A stretch of 64,000 nt of DNA from Mesostigma viride. Taxonomy: Eukaryota; Streptophyta; Mesostigmatophyceae; Mesostigmatales; Mesostigmataceae. Positions within the stretch are counted from its first letter, which is position 1. Each line of letters begins with the position of its first letter. The notes under the pieces were generated by a model. That model saw only the letters and a program-made list of their open reading frames with translations, was not told where the DNA came from and made no database searches. This document shows positions 22,501-30,997 of the stretch, piece by piece. The DNA lies in contig RPFO01000080.1 in NCBI GenBank assembly GCA_009746045.1, forward strand, positions 10,354,242 to 10,418,241. The letters run 5' to 3'. The position numbers and the translations under genes were made by a program.

Positions 22501-22527
22501 GGGATGTTGATGGCGGCGCCCCCATGA
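19513..22527 (+). CDS. LEA-like low-complexity protein
   Basis: An intronless ORF of 1004 residues. The ATG at 19513 is the first in frame. The N-terminal 110 residues hold two blocks of alanine/lysine-rich amphipathic sequence (KAKGKVHIAGAKASGAAKKM, then KEKVHDAKEKMSDAAETVKD), the style of group-3 LEA and seed-maturation-type stress proteins. Near residues 172-186 is an IQ-like stretch (ILSIQRAARGHVF) lacking the final arginine. Later alanine-rich helices recur (ADVVKNQVAAAADAVKHAVW; a similar one near 365). The rest is P, G, S, V-rich, with a C-terminal field of irregular VEEQPGVQ-like repeats. LEA proteins protect membranes and proteins on drying; this role is inferred. The long C-terminal tail is unusual for the family. 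Confidence 0.6.
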   Translation: MPERPENRSMLAKAKGKVHIAGAKASGAAKKMKNTVLRKHKEPRDAGVSRDLAPEQMAALTDQPQEHHGMLDTMKEKVHDAKEKMSDAAETVKDTVLRREHKQQPESHESADEDGAKPRDMSIEEIAALAGEPVPPHADAQPAHTAINEITEEEDLMQREPEQFIARKVEAHAILSIQRAARGHVFSSDFRPNVSKGTGSAIETDGAGSSYTQRIKDAADVVKNQVAAAADAVKHAVWAAPSHPQGSGSEPGALPGGMTVDEDKSSAEGFVLNKNASSQSAAATYGPGPGLTTAPSGAGHVSSDSEPSASSERQAPPSAPSASGEGQAPPSVPSGAAGPLNEREREAESGPQGLSYTERVKEAVGAIQAHAVAAAEAIKLAVWVPSQSAFQGDTPPSLSQSALQGDAPPAHPPVDVPRMPHPASGEGGTVPDGSIISPVTGRVIAPGGVLLPAVVVPAVFLPDATENPRGNAREAHKTRDKAGAQQAWGLACQAVTGAGMTAETGMETAERGLLTADGHPDAIVKSPGSVSKSPLSVPAVASPLEAAPVSSTGGVAQRVEEVETEGAGWAGEAAGALQEKVAAAAGVVEGTMVEAVLPAAEAVRDKVKDTVLPAVGVVMEMVGGLRPSGAGELPGEPLAGEELPDAMPMDGMPTPLDIGMVKAVVSGRESVATAILETGSATLEMDAASRPRCQLDMGAASLDMGPPRVPSASMDSQVGSEIAGWPAAPAERARLRHAGAGFSGGSVEVRQNSDPGLGSQETRPESVPGVWALPLEVPATSAKAVDPHGQVGQAGGPSMDVGADVALATAAPPVLQVIGQQAGAPGVWALPVGTTVVEERPGTPTAVEKQMVVEEQPGVQSVEEGADMHAQEGVVDSHVEEGQATPGWHTVDLGRLGMQSVEKQPLAQSTGGQPTASGVEVLSGILMAKGQPGLQTAEVPGGTPGGEGGSGVQGGEGLLGGHLGEKPPGRWATQATQVASGMPTVVSAREGTDVLSGMLMAAPP

Positions 22528-22902
22528 GGTCCGGGACCGCTGGGCTAGGAGGAATAGATTGGAGGGGAGCCAGGAGGCAGACACTATGATATATATATGA
22601 TATATATATCTGTATAGAGGTTTATAGCTGGGCGTTTGCTTTGGTTTGAGTGATTTCACTCTGCTGTAAGTAATTATATTATTAAATATATATTCATTGA
22701 GAATGATAGATTACGAAGGTGAGATAGGCATGCAACATAAGGAAAAAACCGATGACTGGGAGAATAACCCTGAAGAAATTAATAGTAATCTGACACAGAC
22801 ATCCAAGGATCACGCCAGCGGCACAAGGTACAACTAACTATACATCACAAAACTACACGCAGCAACAGCGCTGCCGGCCCACCATGCAGGCCTGGAAGGA
22901 AT

Positions 22903-25900
22903 CTAGACCGCGTGGGTCGCGACAAAGTCGGCCCGGGTGCGGCGGAATAACACATCAGCCACGGTGCGAGTGAGGGCGAGTGACAGACGCTGCCGCCAAT
23001 ACGAGGACCACGTGCGGGCCGACCACGGGGCGGTCTGACCCTCGAGGTCGAGGCGGTCTTCACGGCGCTGGCAGCACTCGTGGAAAAACTCCGCTGTCTT
23101 GGGGCCCATGGCCCCGAACTCCTCAAGGACAAAGGGGATGACCCGGTGGGGCCCCACATTGCCGTAGGAGGCAAACTTGTCGCGCTCAGCCACAGCGGCA
23201 GCAGCGCCGGCATCCACAGCCGCCCGGAGGATGTGGCGACCGGAAAGCGGCCGAGCCACGGAGACATCGATGAGCAGGTGGCAACCCTGCCCGTCGTAGT
23301 CAAGCACGGTAATGTCGGGGCGGTGGTTGGGTGAGTAGAGGGCGGCCCCATCCGCGTCCTCGCACTTAATGGTGGAGTGGGGAAAGACCGACCGAACCAT
23401 GGCACACACCACCCGGAGGAGAGCGGTATGGAGATAGAGGAACCAGTTCTGGTTCTGCTGGCCACCCATGCACGCGATGTAGTGCGTCCCAGTAGTATCC
23501 AGAGCAAGCCCGCAGCTGCCGCAGGACGCACCCGCCGTGATGAGAGGTTGCGGGGCAAAGAGCTGGTGGCGGAGAGCGATGGCGTAAAGGGCCGGAACCA
23601 GTGTGAACAAAGGGCTCATGGGGAGGGCGCGCAGGAATGCGGACCCCACGCTCCCCTCAAGGGAAACGGAGTGAAGCCAAGCCTTCCCCTGATCGTTCAA
23701 GCTCGCATGCAGACCCATCCAGTCGGCACAGTGTAGTATACCCGCGTAGGTCTTTTGTTGTTTTTCATGAACGCAGGCAGGGAAGACACTAGGACTGACG
23801 ACAGTGGACACGCCGGGCGTGCCCCGGGGCAGGCGACGGTGGACGGCCTGAGCGGGGCGGACGAGGTCGCAAGCCTGCTGGATCCCGAGGTAAGAATCCT
23901 GCACAGCCTGCACAAAGGGGAAGGGGGATGGGGTGACCAAGTCGGGAATGGCGCTGACGGCGCTGGGGACCAACCGGCGGATCTCCGCCCAGGCCTGAGC
24001 AACAGAGCCAAGGAAGGCGGCGGGGGCGAGGCGGGCGGCGCGGGTGAGCCCACACCCGCCCATGCGGCAGGGGAGGGTGGCCAAGCGCATGGAGTGAGCT
24101 GGCAGGCTAGGGCCGGGGAGGAGCACCTGCAAGGCGGCCTGAATGCGCTCGTCATGGCCTTCCGCGGCAAGCCGCACCAAGTGGGGGGGAGCGCCACGGA
24201 GCCAGTGAACCACCCGCGGGTGGGCGCAAAACCACAGGAGGAGCCCTTTGGTCTGGGGGTCCTTGAGGCGCGCCCAAGTCTCAAGGACATGGGTGCGCTG
24301 TTCCACGGTGGCCCGGAGCTCCTCTTCGACGTAGTCAGGGTCACCCACAGGGACGCCCAGGCACGAGAAACCACGCGCCCGCGCCAATGCCCCCGGGATA
24401 GCCGCGGGGAAGCCAGAGCAGTCCCCCTGGGGCGAAAAGACTGCACACTTGGGGAGGGTGAGCCGAAGGTTGATGGCCGCCATGGCCACTTCAAGGGCAG
24501 CCAGGGCGGCAACCACAGCGTCGGCCGGGCCAAGGGCATGGATATCGTCCATGTAGGCGAGGAGCACGACATCCGGGTGCGCAGCGTGGACACCTTGGAG
24601 AGCCTTGTGCAGCGGGGCAGACAGGTAAAAGGGGCCGAGGGGGTCACCTTGCTGGGTTCCCGTGCGGGAAGCGATGTCGGCGAACGTCCCATCCTCCATG
24701 AGGAAGGAGAGTTGAGTGGGTTCGCCGTAGCAGGCTGCTGTCCACGCAAGAAGGTCAGGGAACGCCTCGCCGACGGCCTCAAAGATGCTAGCCTTGGTGA
24801 CAGCATTGAACGCATTGTGGCAATCCACCTTCAGCGCCACATGGGTCGGATGCGTCTCGAGGTAGGCCTGAACTGTGTGCACGATGATGTCGCTGCCCCC
24901 TTTGGTGGCGACGCCAAGCTGGGCCGCGACGGACTCCTCAGTATCACTCCGGTTGGGGCAGAAGTAGGCGCGAAACTCGGGGGCCTTTTGGCGACAAATG
25001 ACCTTACTCACCAGCTTGCGTAGGACCTCGCCGCAAGCAATGGGACGAACGCGGCCAGCAGGCGGGGGGACGTCGTCTTTCAGGAGGGCAATGAGGCGTG
25101 CCCCAGCCAGCCAAGGGCGCGCCGCGGGGGCCAGGGACCCCGCGGCCAAGTCGGCGGCAGCCTCAAAGAGTGCGGTCGCCCCGCCATGGCCCGCCATCAC
25201 GGAGAGGTGCTCGTAGCGCCAGCCTGAGGGGCCGGTGGAGGAGGCGTTCGGCAGATCCTTCAGCACAGCCGTGAAGATGTCCAGGTCCAGGACAATAGGC
25301 GGGGGCGGGGGGGTGGCCGGGGCGGGCACCGCAAAGGCCGGTTCGTCGGGGTGAAGGTCGCGCAAAGCCTGCAGGGTCGGGGGAGTGGAGGGAGCCAACG
25401 CGGTCAGTTCAAGCTTTTGCATGGCCCGGCTCAATTCACCTACCTTCACCAACCGCATGACGTCAGCTTCCACCCGGGCAAAGGAGGCGGCCCCCGACAC
25501 CCGGGTGGAGGCCGGAGGCTGCAGCGCCCACAGCCCTTCCCAATCCCCGAGGAGGAACCGCCGGCAGCGAGCGATGACCGCACCCTGTACGCCACGCACG
25601 CCCCGCTCCAACGGCGCTAAGAGGAGCCGGGGGGTGACGAGAAACAGCTTGTGGCCGAGTTCGTCGAGAGGGTGACTATGCATCCGGGCCAGGGAAAGCA
25701 GGGCGCAGCGCGTAAACAAGCTCCGGGCGCGGTGAGGGACGTCCGGGAGCGTCATGCAAGGGTTGCGCGCACAGGCGGCAAAAGGGAGCGTGGCCAGGAA
25801 TGCCCAGCCTGCCGAGAGGTCCCCCGGATCGCTCGTACCCTGCGATGCCGGTGGAGGGGCAGGGGCCGACCGAGGGGCCGCCCCGGACCGGGAGGCCGGT

Positions 25901-26649
25901 GCGGCCGCCGGGCCGCCGGGCAGGCCGTTCTGGGGGGTTTGGCGGCGGCACTGCCGCTCATGCTGGTACCGCCCGTGGATCGAAAAAATCCGCTGGCAAT
26001 GGGCTGCCGGGCAGCGGTAGCAGTCCATGGCGCGCATGGCGGCCTCCGTGATGTGGGGGTGGGAAGCCCGAATGTGCACCAGCAACGAATTCCGGTTGGG
26101 CAGGCGCGCGCCACACGGGTCACCAAGGGGACCATCGACTTGGCAATAATGGAAGCCATCTGAGGGGGTGCGCCCACCCGGTTGGGCCGGCCCGGGTCGA
26201 GAGGGGGAGGGGTCGGGAGCACCCTCAGCCAGAGGAACTACAGCTGCAGCGGAACCCAGGGCGGGGCCGGCCGCCGGGCGGTCAGCAGGGCTCGTGGCAG
26301 CCGAGGACAAGACCGGCGCGGGGACGGCCCCCACGGCCGGGAGGGGGGCGCTGGAGGAGGCAGCCAAGCCGGCGCGCGACCCACGACCACGCACAGGGGA
26401 GGCAGGTGTCGGGGCAGGCGCGTGGGACTGGCGGCGCACGGACACGGGCGAGGGCCCCAGCGGGAGAACGCCAGGAGGCAAGGGGGAAAGGACCGCGGCC
26501 CGGCAAAGGGGGCAGGTGGCGGAGGTCGTGTGCAAGCTCGTGGCGATGCAAGCTTGATGGAAGACGTGGCCGCAAGCAGGGAGGCGGCAGAGACCGTCAC
26601 CAGGGCGAGGCAGGTCCAAGCAGATGGGGCAGGAGGGGCCGCTGGCACA
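22903..26649 (-). CDS. LINE ORF2: RING, zinc fingers, RT, restriction-like endonuclease
   Basis: About 1248 codons. Residues 7-50 form a RING finger (CPICLDL at the start, ACGHVFHQAC in the middle, CPLC at the end). Two C2H2-type fingers follow near 160-225 (CGARL...HIRASH and CYRCPAAHCQ...H). The reverse transcriptase spans roughly 470-800, with the catalytic YMDDIHALG near 696. A CCHC motif (CGSCGLALDTTGTHYIAC) lies near 1040, followed by the endonuclease motif RPDITVLD and LLIDVSVARP near 1110, the PD-(D/E)xK fold used to nick the target. The frame has a TGA at 26650-26652 and no ATG before the RING, so initiation may be non-AUG or coupled to ORF1, or the start is damaged. The remaining frame is intact, so the copy is young. 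Confidence 0.85.
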   Translation of the reverse strand, partial: CASGPSCPICLDLPRPGDGLCRLPACGHVFHQACIATSLHTTSATCPLCRAAVLSPLPPGVLPLGPSPVSVRRQSHAPAPTPASPVRGRGSRAGLAASSSAPLPAVGAVPAPVLSSAATSPADRPAAGPALGSAAAVVPLAEGAPDPSPSRPGPAQPGGRTPSDGFHYCQVDGPLGDPCGARLPNRNSLLVHIRASHPHITEAAMRAMDCYRCPAAHCQRIFSIHGRYQHERQCRRQTPQNGLPGGPAAAPASRSGAAPRSAPAPPPASQGTSDPGDLSAGWAFLATLPFAACARNPCMTLPDVPHRARSLFTRCALLSLARMHSHPLDELGHKLFLVTPRLLLAPLERGVRGVQGAVIARCRRFLLGDWEGLWALQPPASTRVSGAASFARVEADVMRLVKVGELSRAMQKLELTALAPSTPPTLQALRDLHPDEPAFAVPAPATPPPPPIVLDLDIFTAVLKDLPNASSTGPSGWRYEHLSVMAGHGGATALFEAAADLAAGSLAPAARPWLAGARLIALLKDDVPPPAGRVRPIACGEVLRKLVSKVICRQKAPEFRAYFCPNRSDTEESVAAQLGVATKGGSDIIVHTVQAYLETHPTHVALKVDCHNAFNAVTKASIFEAVGEAFPDLLAWTAACYGEPTQLSFLMEDGTFADIASRTGTQQGDPLGPFYLSAPLHKALQGVHAAHPDVVLLAYMDDIHALGPADAVVAALAALEVAMAAINLRLTLPKCAVFSPQGDCSGFPAAIPGALARARGFSCLGVPVGDPDYVEEELRATVEQRTHVLETWARLKDPQTKGLLLWFCAHPRVVHWLRGAPPHLVRLAAEGHDERIQAALQVLLPGPSLPAHSMRLATLPCRMGGCGLTRAARLAPAAFLGSVAQAWAEIRRLVPSAVSAIPDLVTPSPFPFVQAVQDSYLGIQQACDLVRPAQAVHRRLPRGTPGVSTVVSPSVFPACVHEKQQKTYAGILHCADWMGLHASLNDQGKAWLHSVSLEGSVGSAFLRALPMSPLFTLVPALYAIALRHQLFAPQPLITAGASCGSCGLALDTTGTHYIACMGGQQNQNWFLYLHTALLRVVCAMVRSVFPHSTIKCEDADGAALYSPNHRPDITVLDYDGQGCHLLIDVSVARPLSGRHILRAAVDAGAAAAVAERDKFASYGNVGPHRVIPFVLEEFGAMGPKTAEFFHECCQRREDRLDLEGQTAPWSARTWSSYWRQRLSLALTRTVADVLFRRTRADFVATHAV

Positions 26650-26689
26650 TCAAGTGGCCAGCCGGAGCGGCTGCTTAGGTTTTAGCGGA

Positions 26690-27298
26690 CAAGTGTTCGA
26701 AGCGCGTCATTGGTGAATTACTAGGGAACTTGGGTTTCCCCGCGAAACTCCAACCGCACGTTCAGATTTCCAAATCTCAAGTAAAGTTCGGCGCAACTTT
26801 CTGAACGGGGGCAGTTGACGAGCAGCATTCCTCCGGACGAATGAATTGCGTTCCATACTTGCGCAAAATTTTGAAAGGTAGCTTGCGTGCAGCCCTACTA
26901 AAATTTGCGCGCACGTTCAGATTTCCAAATCTCAAGTAAATTTCGGCGGAACATTCTGAACGGGGGTAGTTGGCGGGCAGCGTTCCTCCAGACGAATGAA
27001 ATGCGTTCCATACTAGCGCAAAATTTTGAAAGGTAGCTTGCGTGCAGCCCTACTAAAATTTGCGCGAAGTGTGGGACTGAAAATTCGTAACGGAAACTGT
27101 TTGGTAGTTGCCGTCACTTCCTCTTGTGCAAACGTGTGGGAGTGAAAATTCGTAACGGAAACTTTTTGGTAGTTGCCGTCACTTCATTTTGCGCGAGTGT
27201 TGGGCTGAAAATTCGTAACGGAAACTTTTTGGTAGTTGGCGTCACTTCCTATGGTTCGACTGAAAATTCGCTGAAATTCGCTGAATTCGTACCGTAGC
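26690..27298. repeat. inter-ORF region with short tandem repeats
   Basis: The region between ORF1 and ORF2 contains two roughly 170-bp repeats with GCGCAAAATTTTGAAAGGTA (near 26860 and 27017). It also has four copies of ATTCGTAACGGAAACT or close variants, each followed by TTTGGTAGTTG(C/G)CGTCACTTC, near 27080-27250. No ORF. It may act in ORF2 translation or be a spacer; nothing decides this. Confidence 0.55.
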
Positions 27299-28884
27299 CT
27301 AATTTTTAGTACCTCGAAGTGACGGGGCACCTAAAAATTTGCCCACAAGTACACTTGGCAGCGCGCTCACTGGGAAAAATTGTACAGCCGCTCCGGCGGG
27401 CCACTTGAACGAATTGTAATGAGTGACATCCACCAAGTGGGCCGGCCCGTAGTGGGCGGGCGCCGCGTCCCACCCCAGCTCCCAGCTCGGCAGTCGGGCG
27501 ATCTCATCGGCGGAGAGAAGACGGCGGCGCGGACCAGCAGGGTGCCAGACATGGGGGATGCCCGCAAGCTCGAGCACATCGTGCAAGATGGCGGGCACGG
27601 CCGCACCCGCGCTCAGCTCAAGAACACGCCCCCCCCCCGCATCGTACAGAACCAGGTCGCCGGCGTGCACGGTGACAGGAGCCCCGAAGTCAACGCGCAG
27701 GCGGGCGGCTTGCGCTGGGGTGACCGCCGTAGTCAAGCGCCCGTGGGCCTGCGCAACAAGGCCGGCCGAGCCGGGCCCGGCAGAGGCAAGAAACGTGTGC
27801 AGCTGAGGGCGATCGAGCAAGGCGTGGTCGGTGGCCCCCCAGCGAGATATGTCGCACGGGCGGCCTGCTGGGCCTGCACGGCAAGCCCTGTAGCAAAGAG
27901 CACCACCGCCTGCGCCACTTGAGCGTCCAGATTCAGGAGCCATTCTTGGCGCACCGCGGGCAGGTGCCAAGGCAGGCGGCCGCCGGCATGGTAGTCCTCG
28001 AGGACAAACCCCCAAAGCGTGGAGGCAAGGACAGGGGGGGAGGCTGCCTGCAGCATGTGCCGGACACGAACCACAAGGGCACTAAATTCAGGGGGCCGTG
28101 GGAGCGTAGGAAACGCCGCGTGCAAGCCGACAGCGTCCAACAGCAAGGGGCAATACAGCCAAGAGAACGTGGCGTGCCGGAGCGCGCTGACGCCCGCAAT
28201 GTTGGTGGGGGGCCAAACGGAGAAGTCGTGGGACCCAAGCGCGGCCGACCAGGGGCCCACCACAGGAGTCGCCGCAGGGTGTCCCACAGCCTCAGGGAGG
28301 AGAGCCGCCAGGGACCCCTCAAGCACAGGAGGACGCAGGTCAGTGGCCACCGCCGGGCTGGCCGGAGGTGGATCCCCAGAGCTAGGCGGGGCAGGGCCAG
28401 GGGACCCCGCGGAGGGGCCGGACGTGACGGCGCGGGGAGAGCGGGAGCACGGTGTGGAACCCTCCACGAGGGCCGCAAGGCCCAGGAGAGGGTCCAGCGA
28501 GGGGCTGCGGGAGGGGGCGCGGGCCGAATGGGATCCCGGGGTCGACACGGCCGCGCGTCGGGAGCCTAGGGACGGCCGAGGCGGGGCCACGCAATGAGGG
28601 CACGCCCAAGGACCCGGGGGAGGCAGCCGGAAGAGGGGCGGGACCAAGCAGCGCGTGTGCCAGCCGCATTGGCACGAATCACACACAAGGAGACGGGGGG
28701 CATCCTCACCACTGTGGCAGACCTCGCACACAAGCGAGAGTGGCACAGGGGCGCCACGACCGCCGTCGTCCAGGTCGCCCATCTCCTGCAGGTGCGCCGC
28801 GATGCGTAAGGACCGACGCGGCGCAGGTGCGCCGCTAGGCAGCGCATCCCGCGCCCGGGAGGTGCGTCGTCGTGAAGGAGGCAT
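27299..28884 (-). pseudogene. LINE ORF1 with PHD finger, one frameshift
   Basis: The ATG is at 28882-28884. The N-terminus is arginine-rich (PPSRRRTSRARD), followed near residues 50-100 by a PHD finger in C4HC3 order (CEVCHSGED, CDSCQCGWHTRC, CPHC). A long P/S/A-rich linker then leads to a second folded region. At the six-G run opposite 27835-27840 the frame changes; one more G would continue it as ATDHALLDRPQLHTFL and on to the TGA/TAA near 27299. The C-terminal part (VHAGDLVLYDAGGG, VDVTHYNSFKW) is not recognised. PHD fingers read histone tails, so this ORF1 may guide integration to chromatin states. That is inference. Confidence 0.7.
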
Positions 28885-29010
28885 GGGGAAGGTGCGTAAA
28901 ACAACGGAACCGGAAGCGCGGGGGGAAGAGCGAGATGCGGACGCGGGGGGTTTGGGGGGCGTGCCCCCCAAGCGGGGGGTTTGGGGGGCGGCAGCCCCCC
29001 AACGCGGGGC

Positions 29011-30917
29011 GGCCGCGGTGCCGCACCTCGGCGCAGGTTTTTTCAGCTGTGCATGAAGAAAAAAACGTGTCTCAATCCAGGAACCCCCGTCGGTTCATCA
29101 TGTCAGCCTAGAAAACTGGAGCGGTGGAGCCACAACTAACGGGAAAGCCGCATTCAAATTCGCCTAGCCCACGGGTCACAATTGGCCGACAGGTAGATGC
29201 AGCCAGCCCCGGGCGTGTCGCAGACAGTAATCACTACCGTAGGCCGCGGTGCCGCACCTCGGCGCAGGTTTTTTCAGCTGTGCATGAAGAAAAAAACGTG
29301 TCTCAATCCAGGAACCCCCGTCGGTTCATCATGTCAGCCTAGAAAACTGGAGCGGTGGAGCCACAACTAACGGGAAAGCCGCATTCAAATTCGCCTAGCC
29401 CACGGGTCACAATTGGCCGACAGGTAGATGCAGCCAGCCCCGGGCGTGTCGCAGACAGTAATCACTACCGTAGGCCGCGGTGCCGCACCTCGGCGCAGGT
29501 TTTTTCAGCTGTGCATGAAGAAAAAAACGTGTCTCAATCCAGGAACCCCCGTCGGTTCATCATGTCAGCCTAGAAAACTGGAGCGGTGGAGCCACAACTA
29601 ACGGGAAAGCCGCATTCAAATTCGCCTAGCCCACGGGTCACAATTGGCCGACAGGTAGATGCAGCCAGCCCCGGGCGTGTCGCAGACAGTAATCACTACC
29701 GTAGGCCGCGGTGCCGCACCTCGGCGCAGGTTTTTTCAGCTGTGCATGAAGAAAAAAACGTGTCTCAATCCAGGAACCCCCGTCGGTTCATCATGTCAGC
29801 CTAGAAAACTGGAGCGGTGGAGCCACAACTAACGGGAAAGCCGCATTCAAATTCGCCTAGCCCACGGGTCACAATTGGCCGACAGGTAGATGCAGCCAGC
29901 CCCGGGCGTGTCGCAGACAGTAATCACTACCGTAGGCCGCGGTGCCGCACCTCGGCGCAGGTTTTTTCAGCTGTGCATGAAGAAAAAAACGTGTCTCAAT
30001 CCAGGAACCCCCGTCGGTTCATCATGTCAGCCTAGAAAACTGGAGCGGTGGAGCCACAACTAACGGGAAAGCCGCATTCAAATTCGCCTAGCCCACGGGT
30101 CACAATTGGCCGACAGGTAGATGCAGCCAGCCCCGGGCGTGTCGCAGACAGTAATCACTACCGTAGGCCGCGGTGCCGCACCTCGGCGCAGGTTTTTTCA
30201 GCTGTGCATGAAGAAAAAAACGTGTCTCAATCCAGGAACCCCCGTCGGTTCATCATGTCAGCCTAGAAAACTGGAGCGGTGGAGCCACAACTAACGGGAA
30301 AGCCGCATTCAAATTCGCCTAGCCCACGGGTCACAATTGGCCGACAGGTAGATGCAGCCAGCCCCGGGCGTGTCGCAGACAGTAATCACTACCGTAGGCC
30401 GCGGTGCCGCACCTCGGCGCAGGTTTTTTCAGCTGTGCATGAAGAAAAAAACGTGTCTCAATCCAGGAACCCCCGTCGGTTCATCATGTCAGCCTAGAAA
30501 ACTGGAGCGGTGGAGCCACAACTAACGGGAAAGCCGCATTCAAATTCGCCTAGCCCACGGGTCACAATTGGCCGACAGGTAGATGCAGCCAGCCCCGGGC
30601 GTGTCGCAGACAGTAATCACTACCGTAGGCCGCGGTGCCGCACCTCGGCGCAGGTTTTTTCAGCTGTGCATGAAGAAAAAAACGTGTCTCAATCCAGGAA
30701 CCCCCGTCGGTTCATCATGTCAGCCTAGAAAACTGGAGCGGTGGAGCCACAACTAACGGGAAAGCCGCATTCAAATTCGCCTAGCCCACGGGTCACAATT
30801 GGCCGACAGGTAGATGCAGCCAGCCCCGGGCGTGTCGCAGACAGTAATCACTACCGTAGGCCGCGGTGCCGCACCTCGGCGCAGGTTTTTTCAGCTGTGC
30901 ATGAAGAAAAAAACGTG
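29011..30917 (-). repeat. 231-bp tandem monomers upstream of LINE ORF1
   Basis: Eight complete 231-bp units begin at 29011, 29242, 29473, 29704, 29935, 30166, 30397 and 30628, plus a 59-bp partial at 30859. The units look identical by eye, and the short ORF within them has the same translation in each. The array is at the 5' end of the minus-strand LINE. This position matches the promoter monomers of rodent L1, so a promoter role is inferred. The last unit stops inside GAAGAAAAAAACGTG and gives way to TATATATG repeats. Confidence 0.85.
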
Positions 30918-30962
30918 ATATATATGATATATATGATATGTATGATATATATGATATATATA
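30918..30962. repeat. ATATATGAT microsatellite at the LINE 5' border
   Basis: Runs of ATATATGAT directly abut the truncated monomer. The block after it (30962-30997, GGAATAGGAGGGGAGCCAGG) recurs in slightly altered form at 22553-22588 on the other side of the LINE, again next to ATATATATG. This suggests insertion into a pre-existing repeat. Confidence 0.6.
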
Positions 30963-30997
30963 GGAATAGGAGGGGAGCCAGGAGCCAGATGCTATGG

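Larger units (their letters stand above)
22683..30917 (-). mobile_element. site-specific-type non-LTR retrotransposon, near full length
   Basis: A minus-strand element of about 8.2 kb: 5' array of 231-bp monomers (30917-29011), ORF1 with a PHD finger, a 600-bp inter-ORF region, ORF2 with RING, zinc fingers, reverse transcriptase and a C-terminal restriction-like endonuclease, then a 3' UTR ending near AATATATATTCATTGAG. The endonuclease places it with the R2/NeSL/CRE-type early-branching LINEs rather than APE-type LINEs. Both borders abut TATATATG-type microsatellite, suggesting an AT-repeat target. Two further damaged copies lie at 54858-63080. Clade assignment needs a tree. Confidence 0.85.

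Noticed and set aside
23755-25023. 422-codon plus-strand ORF opposite the LINE
   Set aside because: A shadow of the high-GC ORF2; no start context or domain.
29011-30917. CRISPR-like regular spacing
   Set aside because: The whole 231-bp unit repeats without unique spacers, in a eukaryotic LINE 5' region.
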